Assembly (NCBI RefSeq): GCF_000423825.1
Contig: NZ_AUIS01000006.1
Coordinates: forward strand, 62,001 to 126,000
Length of the DNA: 64,000 bases
DNA from: Thermithiobacillus tepidarius DSM 3134
Lineage (GTDB): Bacteria; Pseudomonadota; Gammaproteobacteria; Acidithiobacillales; Thermithiobacillaceae
Reading direction: 5' to 3'
Part shown: piece by piece, positions 42,464-50,276 of the stretch
Numbering within the stretch: the stretch's first letter is position 1
Layout of the letters: each line of letters starts with the position of its first letter
The notes under the pieces: model-generated
Database searches by the model: none
What the model saw: only the letters and a program-made list of their open reading frames with translations
What the model was told of the DNA's origin: nothing
Position numbers and translations under genes: made by a program

Positions 42464-43348
42464 TCAGCGGATCGGGTTGCCTGGAAGCTCGGGCTCGCCC
42501 TTGCCATCATCGCTCTGGTCCTGGTGCGCGCCGGCGCCATCCAGCAGGCCGCGGGCCGCCATGTCCGCGCGCAGCGCCGCCAGCTCCCGGCGCAGGTGCT
42601 GGATGTCGCGGTGCATCTCCCGGCGCAGGGCCTGCTCGTCCTCCCCCACCACCAGCGCGACGACGCTGGCCGACAGCATGGACAGCAGCGCATAGCCCAG
42701 CAGCACGATGAGCACGGCGAAGATGCGGGCCGCCGGCGTGGTGGGCACCATGTCGCCGTAGCCGACCGTGGCCCCGGTGGTGAAGGCCAGCCACAGGCCT
42801 TCGGCATAGGAATGCACCGTCGGCTCGAGCCAGTAGAAACCGACGCCCGCCACACCCAGGAGGGCGCCGCCCAGACCCAGGAGGATGACCACGCCCGTGG
42901 GGGAAAAGATGGTCCGCAGCGCGCCGAAGATCCGCGCGATGAAGAGGACCACCACAATCAGGCGCAACGCCGGCACCAGATAGGGGATTTCCCCTGTGTA
43001 CCAGCCGAAGATGTAGCCCGCGGACGCGACGACGATGAAGAGACTCAGCCAGTTCCACAGCAGATAGCGCAGGCGCTGGCGCGTGACCGCCAGCATGATC
43101 AGGAGCTCGATGCTGAAGGCGGTCAGGATGAGCAGGGACAGGGCCCGCCCCAGATCCCGGTAATCGCCGCCCAGCACCGCCTCGAAGTAGAAGGCCGGCA
43201 GGGCCAGCAAGGCCGCCAGCACCATGGGCCAGTGCAGGCGCCGCTCCCAGGCGTAGGCGGCGGGCCGGTCATGGGGCGGCACCCCGCCCAGGCCGGTCCA
43301 GCGGTAGACCGCGTGGCGCGGTTTGGTCACGCGCGCGGTTTCAGGCAT
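42464..43348 (-). CDS. Voltage-gated-like potassium channel
   Basis: A 294-residue channel subunit. The selectivity filter TTGATVGYGDMVP (about 193-205) follows a pore helix (YAEGLWLAF). Upstream are S1-S4-like segments, with Arg-containing LRLIVVVLFIARIFGALR resembling a voltage sensor, and S5 VVILLGLGGALLGVAGVGFY. S6 is FAVLIVLLGYALLSMLSASV. A C-terminal coiled coil (EQALRREMHRDIQHLRRELAAL) may tetramerise it; no RCK domain. It overlaps the MFS gene by 8 bp. Confidence 0.9.
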   Translation of the reverse strand: MPETARVTKPRHAVYRWTGLGGVPPHDRPAAYAWERRLHWPMVLAALLALPAFYFEAVLGGDYRDLGRALSLLILTAFSIELLIMLAVTRQRLRYLLWNWLSLFIVVASAGYIFGWYTGEIPYLVPALRLIVVVLFIARIFGALRTIFSPTGVVILLGLGGALLGVAGVGFYWLEPTVHSYAEGLWLAFTTGATVGYGDMVPTTPAARIFAVLIVLLGYALLSMLSASVVALVVGEDEQALRREMHRDIQHLRRELAALRADMAARGLLDGAGAHQDQSDDGKGEPELPGNPIR

Positions 43349-44642
43349 GGCGCCAAGCCTCCTCCGCCGCCACTGCCGCTCGCAGCCCGCGCGGGATGTT
43401 CACCCACCACAGCAGCACCAGGCCGGCCAGGAAATAGCCGCCGGTCAGCAGCAGCGCCAAGCGGTGATCGTTGTGGGTCAGCCAGGTGAGCAGGCCGTAG
43501 GTCATCGGCCCCAGGATGGCGGACAGGCGCACCGCCAGGCCCCACAGACCGAAGAACTCGGCGCGCCGGCTGGCGGGGCTCAGCAGGCCCACCAGCGCCC
43601 GGCCGATGGACTGGCTGGCGCCGAGGCACAACCCGGCCACGTTGGCCGCCAGCCAGAAGCGCTGCGGCGTGTCGGCCGTGTAGGCCAGATAGATCATCAC
43701 GAGCCAGCCCAGCAGGGTCAGGCTCAGGGTGGGCCGGTGGCCCAGACGGTCCTGCACGTGCCCGAGGAAGAAGGCGCCGAGGGCGGCGGTGACGTTCACC
43801 ACCAGAATGAGCTTGATGCTGTCCTGGGTGCTGAAGCCCATGGCCTCCTGGGCGTAGACCGCCGCCAGCACGATCACCGCTTGAATGCCCGCCGAGTAGA
43901 ACACCACGCTCAGCAGAAAGCGGAACAGATCCTGGTAGCGGCGCACGTGGTGCAGGGTCTGGCCGAGCCGCCCGAAGGCGGTGCGCCAGACGCCGTGCGG
44001 GTGCGCCTGCGGCAGCGCGCGCTCGCGCAGGAAGAGAAAGGTGGGCAGGCTCGCCAGGGCGAAGACGGCGGCGGTGATCAGCATGGTCGCCGGCACGAAC
44101 TCGGCCGCCGTCGCCCCATGGCTCTGGGCGAACTGCACGTAGGCCAGGCAGGCGCCCAGAGTGAGCAGGCCGCCGAAGTAGCCGAGACTCCAGCCCCAGC
44201 CGGACACCCTGCCGACCGCCTCGCCGCGCGCCAGCTCGGGCAGGAAGGCGGCGACCAGGGTTTCGCCGAGGCTGTAGGCCACGTTGGAGAGGATCAGGAG
44301 CAGCACCCCCAGCGCCACGTCGCCGGGCCCGACGCCGTAGAGGGTGGCGGTGAACAGCACGCAGGCCGCCGTGGTCCAGGCCAGCAGGCGCTTCTTGGCC
44401 GCATGGGCATCCGCGTAGGCGCCCACCAGGGGCGAGAGCAGCATGGCCAAGGCATAGGAGACCGACAGGGCCGAGGTCCAGGCCAGGGTCGCCCAGGGCT
44501 GGCCCGCGGCCACCACGCCGACGAAGTAGGCATTGAAGACGGCGGTGATGACCACCGTGGTGTAGCCGGAATTGGCGAAGTCGTACATGGCCCAGCCGAA
44601 AAACTCGCGGCGGGCGACACTGTCGGCCAGGCTGCTGCGCAT
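43341..44642 (-). CDS. UMF1/Atg22-type MFS transporter
   Basis: A 433-residue permease with 12 predicted helices of the UMF1 family. Signature start: EFFGWAMYDFANSGYTTVVI (about 13-32). Other blocks: LSPLVGAYADAHAAKKRLLA (MFS loop 2-3), NVAYSLGETLVAAFLPEL, GWGWSLGYFGGLL and SQSIGRALVGLLSPASRRAEFFG. Substrate unknown; yeast Atg22 exports amino acids. Start at MRSSLADSVARREFF with GGGG upstream; 76 further in-frame codons upstream span REP DNA and are not credible. Confidence 0.85.
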   Translation of the reverse strand: MRSSLADSVARREFFGWAMYDFANSGYTTVVITAVFNAYFVGVVAAGQPWATLAWTSALSVSYALAMLLSPLVGAYADAHAAKKRLLAWTTAACVLFTATLYGVGPGDVALGVLLLILSNVAYSLGETLVAAFLPELARGEAVGRVSGWGWSLGYFGGLLTLGACLAYVQFAQSHGATAAEFVPATMLITAAVFALASLPTFLFLRERALPQAHPHGVWRTAFGRLGQTLHHVRRYQDLFRFLLSVVFYSAGIQAVIVLAAVYAQEAMGFSTQDSIKLILVVNVTAALGAFFLGHVQDRLGHRPTLSLTLLGWLVMIYLAYTADTPQRFWLAANVAGLCLGASQSIGRALVGLLSPASRRAEFFGLWGLAVRLSAILGPMTYGLLTWLTHNDHRLALLLTGGYFLAGLVLLWWVNIPRGLRAAVAAEEAWRHA

Positions 44643-44770
44643 GGGAACCCCTGTGGTCTTGTGCTGTCTACCGCCGCGTGCGTGGCGCGGCGCTCGTTCG
44701 TGTGCTTGCTGCCGGAACCCGCGCATGAGAGCGGATGGGACGCGCAGGCCAAGCGCGGGTCCGGCGTCCA

Positions 44771-44837
44771 GCGCGCGCCAGCTTGCTCCCACCAGTGGGA
44801 TTCGGCGCACGGCCGCAGGAGCGAGCTGGCTCGCGAT
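44771..44837. repeat. Inverted REP-like elements
   Basis: GCGCGCCAGCTTGCTCCCACC (minus-type, degenerate, about 44771-44791) and CGCAGGAGCGAGCTGGCTCG plus CGAT (plus-type, two mismatches, 44814-44837), in the divergent gap between the MFS and ABC-F genes. Confidence 0.65.
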
Positions 44838-44904
44838 TGCTGCGGCCACGCCGCCCCCACAACACCGCATGAGGCCACAAAGGCACTTATGCGACGGGTT
44901 CTAA

Positions 44905-44910
44905 CATAAT
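44905..44910 (+). promoter_or_regulatory. -10-like box before the ABC-F gene
   Basis: CATAAT in an AT-rich stretch 15 bases upstream of the ATG. No good -35 at 16-18 bases. The short gap leaves little room for a leader and no Shine-Dalgarno is evident. Confidence 0.35.
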
Positions 44911-44925
44911 ACAATTTGCCGGATC

Positions 44926-46785
44926 ATGTTGAACATTCAAAACCTCTCCTACCACCAGGGCGCCCGGCAGCTCTTCCGCGGCGCCTCCCTGCAGCTCTTC
45001 CACGGTCAGCGCCTGGGCCTCGTGGGCGTCAACGGCTGCGGCAAATCCACCCTGTTGCGCCTGATCCGCGGCGAAGCGCAGCCGGACGGCGGCGACATCA
45101 GTCTGCACACCGGCATCACCATGGCGAGCGTGGCCCAGGAGATCGACACTTCGGCGCGCCCGGCCCTGGATTTCGTGCTGGACGGCGACCTCGAGCTGCG
45201 CGAGCTGGAGGCCGTGCTCGGACAGGAGCGGCACGATGCGGCCTACTTCCAGGCCCAGAGCCGCTTCGAGGCCATCGACGGCTACGGCGCCTCGGCCCGC
45301 GCCGCCCAGCTTTTGGCCGGCCTGGGCTTCGCACCCGAGCAGATGCAGGCCCCGGTCAACAGCTTCAGCGGCGGCTGGCGCATGCGCCTCAACCTGGCCC
45401 GGGCGCTCATGCGCCGTGCCGACCTCCTGCTCCTGGACGAACCCACCAACCACCTTGACCTAGAAGCCATCCTCTGGCTGGAGCAATACCTGGCCCGTTA
45501 TCCCGGCAGCCTCATTCTGGTCTCTCACGACCGCGAGTTCCTGAACGCGGTGGTGGACCGCATCGGCCACATCGACCAAGGCCAGATCACCCTCTACCCC
45601 GGCGACTACGACGCCTTCGAAACGCGCCGGGCGGAGCGCGCCGCTCAGCAGCAGGTTCTTTACGAGCAGCAGCAGGCGCGCATCGCCGAACTGGAGCACT
45701 TCGTCGCCCGCTTCCGCGCCAAGGCCAGCAAGGCCCGCCAGGCGCAAAGCCGCCTCAAGGCCCTGGCGCGCATGGAACGGGTGGCCAAGGTGCAGGTGGC
45801 GGACGGCTACAGCCTGGAGCTGCCCAGCCCGGAACGCCCGCCGCAGATCCTGCTCAAACTGGAGCAGGCCGCCTTCGCCTTCGGCGAGCGGCCTTTGTTC
45901 CGCGGCCTGAACCTGACCCTGCGCCCGGGCGACCGCCTCGCCCTGCTCGGCCCCAACGGCACCGGCAAGTCCACCCTGATCCGCCTGCTGGCCGGCGAAC
46001 TGCAGCCGACCCAGGGCACGCGCCAGCTCACCCCGGGCGTGCGCATCGGCTACTTCGCCCAGCATCAACTGGAGCAGTTGGACCTGGCGGCCACGCCCCT
46101 GCAGCACATGCAGCGCCTGGACCCCGAAACCGATGCCCAGAGCCTGCGCAACTTCCTCGGCCGCTTCGGCTTCGGCGGCCACGAGATGGACCGCCCGGTG
46201 GGCGGCTTCTCCGGCGGCGAAAAAAGTCGTCTGGTGCTGGCCGGCTTGGCTTGGCAGCGGCCGCACCTGCTGCTCCTGGACGAGCCCACCAACCATTTGG
46301 ATCTGGACATGCGCGACGCCCTGACCTTGGCCCTGCAGGACTACGCCGGGGCCATGGTGCTGGTCTCCCACGATCGCAACCTGACCCGCGCCTGCGCCGA
46401 CCAGCTCCTGCTGGTTGCCGACGGCCAGGCGGCGGCTTTCGATGGTGACCTGGACGACTACCGCCAGTGGCTCGCCGCCCGCGCTGCCCGCGCCAGCGCC
46501 CCGAAACCCGACAAGCTCACCGCGCCCAAGCGCGGCCCCGGCGCCAATCTCAAGCAGGTGCGGCAGAAACAGGGCAAGCTGGAGGCAGAAATGGCCGTGC
46601 TGGAAGGGGAACTGGCGCGGCTGGACGCGCTGCTGGCCGACCCCCTGCTCTATCAGCAGCCGGACCCGGAAAAATTCCAGACCCTCAACGCCCAGCGCGC
46701 CACCCTGCAGGCGCGCTACGGCGAGTTGGAGGAAGGCTGGCTGGCGCTGGAGGAGGAAGTGCAGATGCTGGCGGCCGAAGGCTGA
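44926..46785 (+). CDS. ABC-F family ATPase (YheS-like)
   Basis: A 619-residue ribosome-associated ABC-F protein with two ATPase domains and no membrane part. Domain 1: Walker A GVNGCGKSTLL (about 34-44), signature NSFSGGWRMRLNLAR, Walker B LLLLDEPTNHLDL. A P-site tRNA interaction linker follows (about 230-300, KASKARQAQSRLKALARMER). Domain 2: GPNGTGKSTLI, GGFSGGEKSRLVLA, LLLLDEPTNHLDL. The C-terminus has a Lys-rich linker and a coiled coil (LEAEMAVLEGELARLDALL). Length and tail fit YheS better than EttA or Uup. It relieves stalled ribosomes by family analogy. Confidence 0.9.
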   Translation: MLNIQNLSYHQGARQLFRGASLQLFHGQRLGLVGVNGCGKSTLLRLIRGEAQPDGGDISLHTGITMASVAQEIDTSARPALDFVLDGDLELRELEAVLGQERHDAAYFQAQSRFEAIDGYGASARAAQLLAGLGFAPEQMQAPVNSFSGGWRMRLNLARALMRRADLLLLDEPTNHLDLEAILWLEQYLARYPGSLILVSHDREFLNAVVDRIGHIDQGQITLYPGDYDAFETRRAERAAQQQVLYEQQQARIAELEHFVARFRAKASKARQAQSRLKALARMERVAKVQVADGYSLELPSPERPPQILLKLEQAAFAFGERPLFRGLNLTLRPGDRLALLGPNGTGKSTLIRLLAGELQPTQGTRQLTPGVRIGYFAQHQLEQLDLAATPLQHMQRLDPETDAQSLRNFLGRFGFGGHEMDRPVGGFSGGEKSRLVLAGLAWQRPHLLLLDEPTNHLDLDMRDALTLALQDYAGAMVLVSHDRNLTRACADQLLLVADGQAAAFDGDLDDYRQWLAARAARASAPKPDKLTAPKRGPGANLKQVRQKQGKLEAEMAVLEGELARLDALLADPLLYQQPDPEKFQTLNAQRATLQARYGELEEGWLALEEEVQMLAAEG

Positions 46786-46884
46786 AGCGCAAGGCCATAT
46801 AGCTCCCCGGGTCCAGGGGAGACATGCGCCTTGCACCCTCCGGCCCGCCCTCGGCAGCACGTGGACCTCGTGGGTTCACAGGAC

Positions 46885-47160
46885 TGTAGGAGCGAGCTGG
46901 CTCGCGATCGACTGCATGGCCGCCACGGAATCGCGGGCCAGCCCGCTCCTACGGCTGGCGGCGGCAGCGCGGTCCGGGGGGTGCCGCCGGGGCGCCAGCC
47001 ATATCAGCCCTCACCCTGCCTCTCCCCAGGGAGAGGGTGTTCCGGGCGGCTGCGATGCCGCGCCAAGCCAGGCGTGCCGGCATCCCAGGCTGTAGGAGCG
47101 AGCTGGCCCGCGGTGGCTGGCCTGGCGGCATAGTGGATCGCGAGCCAGCTCGCTCCTACG
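46885..47160. repeat. Cluster of four REP elements in two inverted pairs
   Basis: Plus 46885-46908 (exact) with minus 46930-46953 (variant CGGGCCAGCCCG core), then plus 47091-47114 (variant) with minus 47137-47160 (one mismatch). Each pair has arms 21-22 bases apart. Confidence 0.82.
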
Positions 47161-47198
47161 GCCGGCGGCGGCAGCGGGGCTCTGGGTTGCCTTCGCCG

Positions 47199-47350
47199 TT
47201 TCGCGAGCCGCAGGCGAGCGTGAGCGCAGCGAACGGCAAAACAACCAGCGGGAGTTTCGCGAGCGCAGCGAGAGCGAACGCAGAGAGCGGCAAAACGACC
47301 AAGGGGAGTTTCGCGAGCACAGCGAGAGCGAACGCAGAGAGCGGCAAAGC
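47199..47350. repeat. 54-bp tandem direct repeat
   Basis: Units start at GGGAGTTTCGCGAGC at 47250 and 47304, period 54; the two share GAGAGCGAACGCAGAGAGCG and differ at few positions. A more diverged third unit precedes them (from about 47199). The period is 18 codons, so frames on both strands stay open across it. Confidence 0.75.
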
Positions 47351-47493
47351 AGGTTGCCGCCGGCAACCCCCGACACCCAACTACCCGCGGGCGCCAGCCC
47401 GCTCCAACCCTCAACCCGGTGGGGCTGGAGCAAGCCCACCCAAGCACCCGCCCTTCAACGGCACCCCGCCCACAAGCCCGCTGGCAACGTCCC

Positions 47494-48297
47494 CTACCCC
47501 AAACTCCGCAACTGCTCCAGCTCCGCCGCCAGAAACCCCGCCTGCACCCGATCCTCCAGATTGAACGGCCCCTTCAGCCGCCCCTTCATATACTGCTCCA
47601 CCAGCGCGAAAAAGGTGCCCACCGGCTCCAACCCGCGTTGCGCGCAGAGATAGTGGAACCAGCGCGTGCCCACGGCCACGTGGCCGATTTCATCGCGGCG
47701 GATGAGGCGCAGGATGGCGGCGGCTTGCGGGTCGCCGGCGGCCTCCAGGCGTTCGATCAGGCCTGGCGTCACGTCCAGGCCGCGGGCTTCCAGCACGCGC
47801 GGCACCAGGGCCATGCGCACCAAGGGATCATGGGCCGTGTCCACCGCCATCTGCCACAGGCCGTCATGGGCGGGGAAGTCGCCGTAATCGGCCTCCAGAC
47901 CGCGGATGTGGTCGCGCAGCAGCTCGAAGTGTCGGGCCTCCTCCCGTGCCACGTTCAGCCAATCGTGATAGTAGTCGCGCGGCAGGTCCCGGAAGCGGTA
48001 AACCGCGTCCAGGGCCAGGTTGACGGCGTTGAACTCGATGTGGGCCAAGGCATGCAGCAGCACGGCGCGGCCCGCGGGCGTGTGCAGCCGGTTGCGCTTG
48101 GGCAGTTCCTTGGGCGGCACCAGCGGCGGGCGGGCCGGGCGGCCCGGCGCCGGCAGGGGCGCAATCTCGCCGCCGCCGGCCAGGGACAAGGCGCCGGCCG
48201 TCCACTGCGCCCACAGGGCCTGGGTACGGGCGCATTTCTGCGCGGGATCGGCGGTCAACAATGCACCGAGCGCCTGCTCGAAGAGGGATTCGCTCAT
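47494..48297 (-). CDS. DUF455 ferritin-like protein
   Basis: A 267-residue protein of the DUF455 family, a ferritin-like four-helix bundle with a probable di-iron site. Candidate ligands: HALAHIEFNAVNLALDAV (Glu and His), AREEARHFELLRDHI (ExxH) and LRLIRRDEIGHVAVGTRW (ExxH-like). N-terminal PARPPLVPPKELPKRNRL and late KGRLKGPFNLEDRVQAGF are family blocks. The reaction is unknown; similarity to MiaE-type hydroxylases is distant. Not obviously in an operon. Confidence 0.85.
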   Translation of the reverse strand: MSESLFEQALGALLTADPAQKCARTQALWAQWTAGALSLAGGGEIAPLPAPGRPARPPLVPPKELPKRNRLHTPAGRAVLLHALAHIEFNAVNLALDAVYRFRDLPRDYYHDWLNVAREEARHFELLRDHIRGLEADYGDFPAHDGLWQMAVDTAHDPLVRMALVPRVLEARGLDVTPGLIERLEAAGDPQAAAILRLIRRDEIGHVAVGTRWFHYLCAQRGLEPVGTFFALVEQYMKGRLKGPFNLEDRVQAGFLAAELEQLRSLG

Positions 48298-48379
48298 GGA
48301 TCAAGATCTGAGGGAGGTCAAACTGCCCGGCTCCTGCGGCACCCCACCAGGGACGGCACCGCAGGCCGGTCCTGGTGGG

Positions 48380-48976
48380 CTAGTGGTTTAGCACGGCTTC
48401 CAACTGGGCGAAATTCTGCACGATGCCGGTGGGCTGGATCTCCATCCCGAGCTGCCGGCCGATCTGCGTGGTGGAGAAGATGCCGCGGATCACCTGGCTC
48501 TTGTCCAGACCGTCGGGCTCCACCACCAAGGCGTGCTGGCGCCCGGCCTCGCGCAGGGTCATGATGATGTCCCCCACGCGGCTATGCAGCACATCCTCCA
48601 TGTGCAGCACCTGAATGTCGGGCTGCGGCGTCATGATGTGCTCCACCAGGATGCGCTCGCGCGGCAGGCGCTCCTGGGAGGCGAAGTGCACCGGCTTTTC
48701 GCCCATGAGGTCGCGCGCGGTAATGAGGCCGACCACCTCGTGCTTTTGGTCGGTGACCAGCAGCATGCGCACCTCGGCATGGATCATCTTCTGCAGCGCC
48801 GCGTCGATGGGCACGTCCGGCGCGATGGTCACGGCGGTGACGCGCTTCAGGTCCGTCATCACGTCGATGGCCGGACTGTCCGGCGTCACGATCTTGGGAA
48901 GCTCCTGGGAAAACCGGTAAAAGCTGATGCCCTTGTCCAGCGTGCCAGAGCGCAGCACTTTGTATCTCTCGGCCAT
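48380..48976 (-). CDS. CBS-domain protein
   Basis: A 198-residue protein with a CBS pair (Bateman module). First CBS about 40-100 (RVTAVTIAPDVPIDAALQKM, MLLVTDQKHEVVGLITARDLMG); second about 110-180 (HIMTPQPDIQVLHMEDVLHS, HALVVEPDGLDKSQVIRGIFS). No catalytic partner domain, so it likely senses an adenine nucleotide and acts in trans. Start at MAERYKVL is certain from GGAGGAG seven bases upstream. Downstream of metZ, 106 bp away. Confidence 0.85.
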   Translation of the reverse strand: MAERYKVLRSGTLDKGISFYRFSQELPKIVTPDSPAIDVMTDLKRVTAVTIAPDVPIDAALQKMIHAEVRMLLVTDQKHEVVGLITARDLMGEKPVHFASQERLPRERILVEHIMTPQPDIQVLHMEDVLHSRVGDIIMTLREAGRQHALVVEPDGLDKSQVIRGIFSTTQIGRQLGMEIQPTGIVQNFAQLEAVLNH

Positions 48977-49008
48977 GGTCGCTCCTCCTGCGGAGAAAAG
49001 TGGTTCCT

Positions 49009-49024
49009 CTATTAGGAGTAATAG
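49009..49024. promoter_or_regulatory. Inverted repeat in the leader of the CBS gene
   Basis: CTATTA-GGAG-TAATAG, perfect 6-bp arms and a 4-base loop, 33 bases upstream of the CBS-protein start. The AT-rich arms could overlap a -10 element; operator or mRNA hairpin. Confidence 0.35.
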
Positions 49025-49082
49025 ACCACGAACGGCGGCCATGCCTAGCCGGCCTTCGACCGAGCCGGCACGCCTCGCCCGT

Positions 49083-50276
49083 TCAGGTGCCGATGGCTGC
49101 CAGGCCGCGGGCGAGGTCCTGCCGCAGGTCCTCCACGTCCTCCAGCCCCACGCTGATGCGCACCAGGCCGTCGGTAATGCCGGCAGCGGCGCGGGCCTCG
49201 GGACTGACCCGGCTGTGGGTGGTGCTGGCGGCATGGGTGACCGTGGTCTTGGCGTCGCCGAGATTGGCGGTCAGGGAGCAGATCCGGAGGGCGTCCAGGA
49301 ACGCCCACGCCGCCGGCTGACCGCCCTTGAGATCGAAGGACAGGATGCCGCCGGGCCCCTTCTGCTGCCGCTGGGCCAATGCGTGCTGCGGATGGCTGGC
49401 GAGGCCGGGATAGAACACCCGGTTGACCTGCGGCTGCGCCTCCAGCCATTCGGCCAGTGCCTGGGCCGAGGCGTTATGGCGGGCCATGCGCAGGGACAAG
49501 GTCTCCAGGCCCTTCAGGAAGACCCAGGCGTTGAAGGGGCTCATGCTCGGGCCGGCGGTGCGCAGAAAGCCGCGCGGCCCCTCCATCAACTCCCGGGAAC
49601 CGAGCACGGCGCCGCCCAGGCAGCGGCCGTGGCCGTCGATGTACTTGGTGGCGGACTGGATGACCACGTCGGCACCAAAGTCCAGAGGCCGCTGCAGGAC
49701 CGGCGTGCAGAAGGTGTTGTCCACCACCAGCCGGGCACCGGCCTCGTGGGCGATGGCGGCCAGCGCCGCCAGGTCGCCGATCTCGGTCATGGGGTTGCTC
49801 GGCGTTTCCAGGAAGAGCATGCGGGTGTTGGGGCGGATGGCGGCGCGCCAGGCGCCCAGGTCCGTCAGGTCCACGAAGGTGGTTTCCAGGCCGAAGCGGC
49901 CCAGAATGTTGCTTAGGAGCTGGACGGTGGTGCCGAAGATGGCGCGCGAGGCGACCACGTGGTCGCCCGCCTTCAAAAGGGCCATGAAGGTGGCCAGGCA
50001 GGCGGCCATGCCGGAGCCGGTGGCCACGCAGCTTTCCGCGCCTTCCAAGGCCGCCAGCCGCTCCTCGAAGGCGCGCACGGTGGGATTGGTGTAGCGGCTG
50101 TAGACGTTGCCGGGCTGGCCGGCGAAGCGCGCCGCCGCTTCGGCGGCGCTTTGGAACACGTAGGACGAGGTGGGAAAGATGGGCTCGCTGTGCTCACCCT
50201 CGGGCGTGGTGTGCACGCCGGCGCGCACGGCCAGCGTATCCGGTTGCCAGTCCTCCCAATTGTTGTCGTTGTCCAC
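49083..50276 (-). CDS. metZ: O-succinylhomoserine sulfhydrylase
   Basis: A 397-residue PLP enzyme of the Cys/Met metabolism family that makes homocysteine from O-succinylhomoserine and sulfide. PLP Lys lies in SATKYIDGHGR; other blocks are SRYTNPTVRAFEERLAALEG, ATGSGMAA and ETPSNPMTEIGDL. DTLAVRAGVHTTPEGEHSEP is the typical MetZ start. It begins with GTG right after the purF stop (TGAGTG), its RBS AAGGAGG lying inside purF, so the two are coupled. Confidence 0.92.
   Translation of the reverse strand: MDNDNNWEDWQPDTLAVRAGVHTTPEGEHSEPIFPTSSYVFQSAAEAAARFAGQPGNVYSRYTNPTVRAFEERLAALEGAESCVATGSGMAACLATFMALLKAGDHVVASRAIFGTTVQLLSNILGRFGLETTFVDLTDLGAWRAAIRPNTRMLFLETPSNPMTEIGDLAALAAIAHEAGARLVVDNTFCTPVLQRPLDFGADVVIQSATKYIDGHGRCLGGAVLGSRELMEGPRGFLRTAGPSMSPFNAWVFLKGLETLSLRMARHNASAQALAEWLEAQPQVNRVFYPGLASHPQHALAQRQQKGPGGILSFDLKGGQPAAWAFLDALRICSLTANLGDAKTTVTHAASTTHSRVSPEARAAAGITDGLVRISVGLEDVEDLRQDLARGLAAIGT

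Larger units (their letters stand above)
46786..47493. other. Repeat-rich noncoding region
   Basis: About 700 bases between convergent ABC-F and DUF455 genes. It contains four REP elements (46885-47160) and a 54-bp tandem repeat (47199-47350). Open frames through it exist on both strands because the repeat unit is a multiple of three, but none has an RBS or protein-like composition. It ends next to the DUF455 gene stop. Confidence 0.6.

Noticed and set aside
47199-47350. CRISPR array.
   Set aside because: The units are contiguous 54-bp repeats without spacers and no cas gene is nearby.
47037-47564. A 175-codon plus-strand gene across the tandem repeat.
   Set aside because: It reads through REP elements, has no RBS, and ends in Pro/Thr-rich low complexity antisense to the DUF455 gene.
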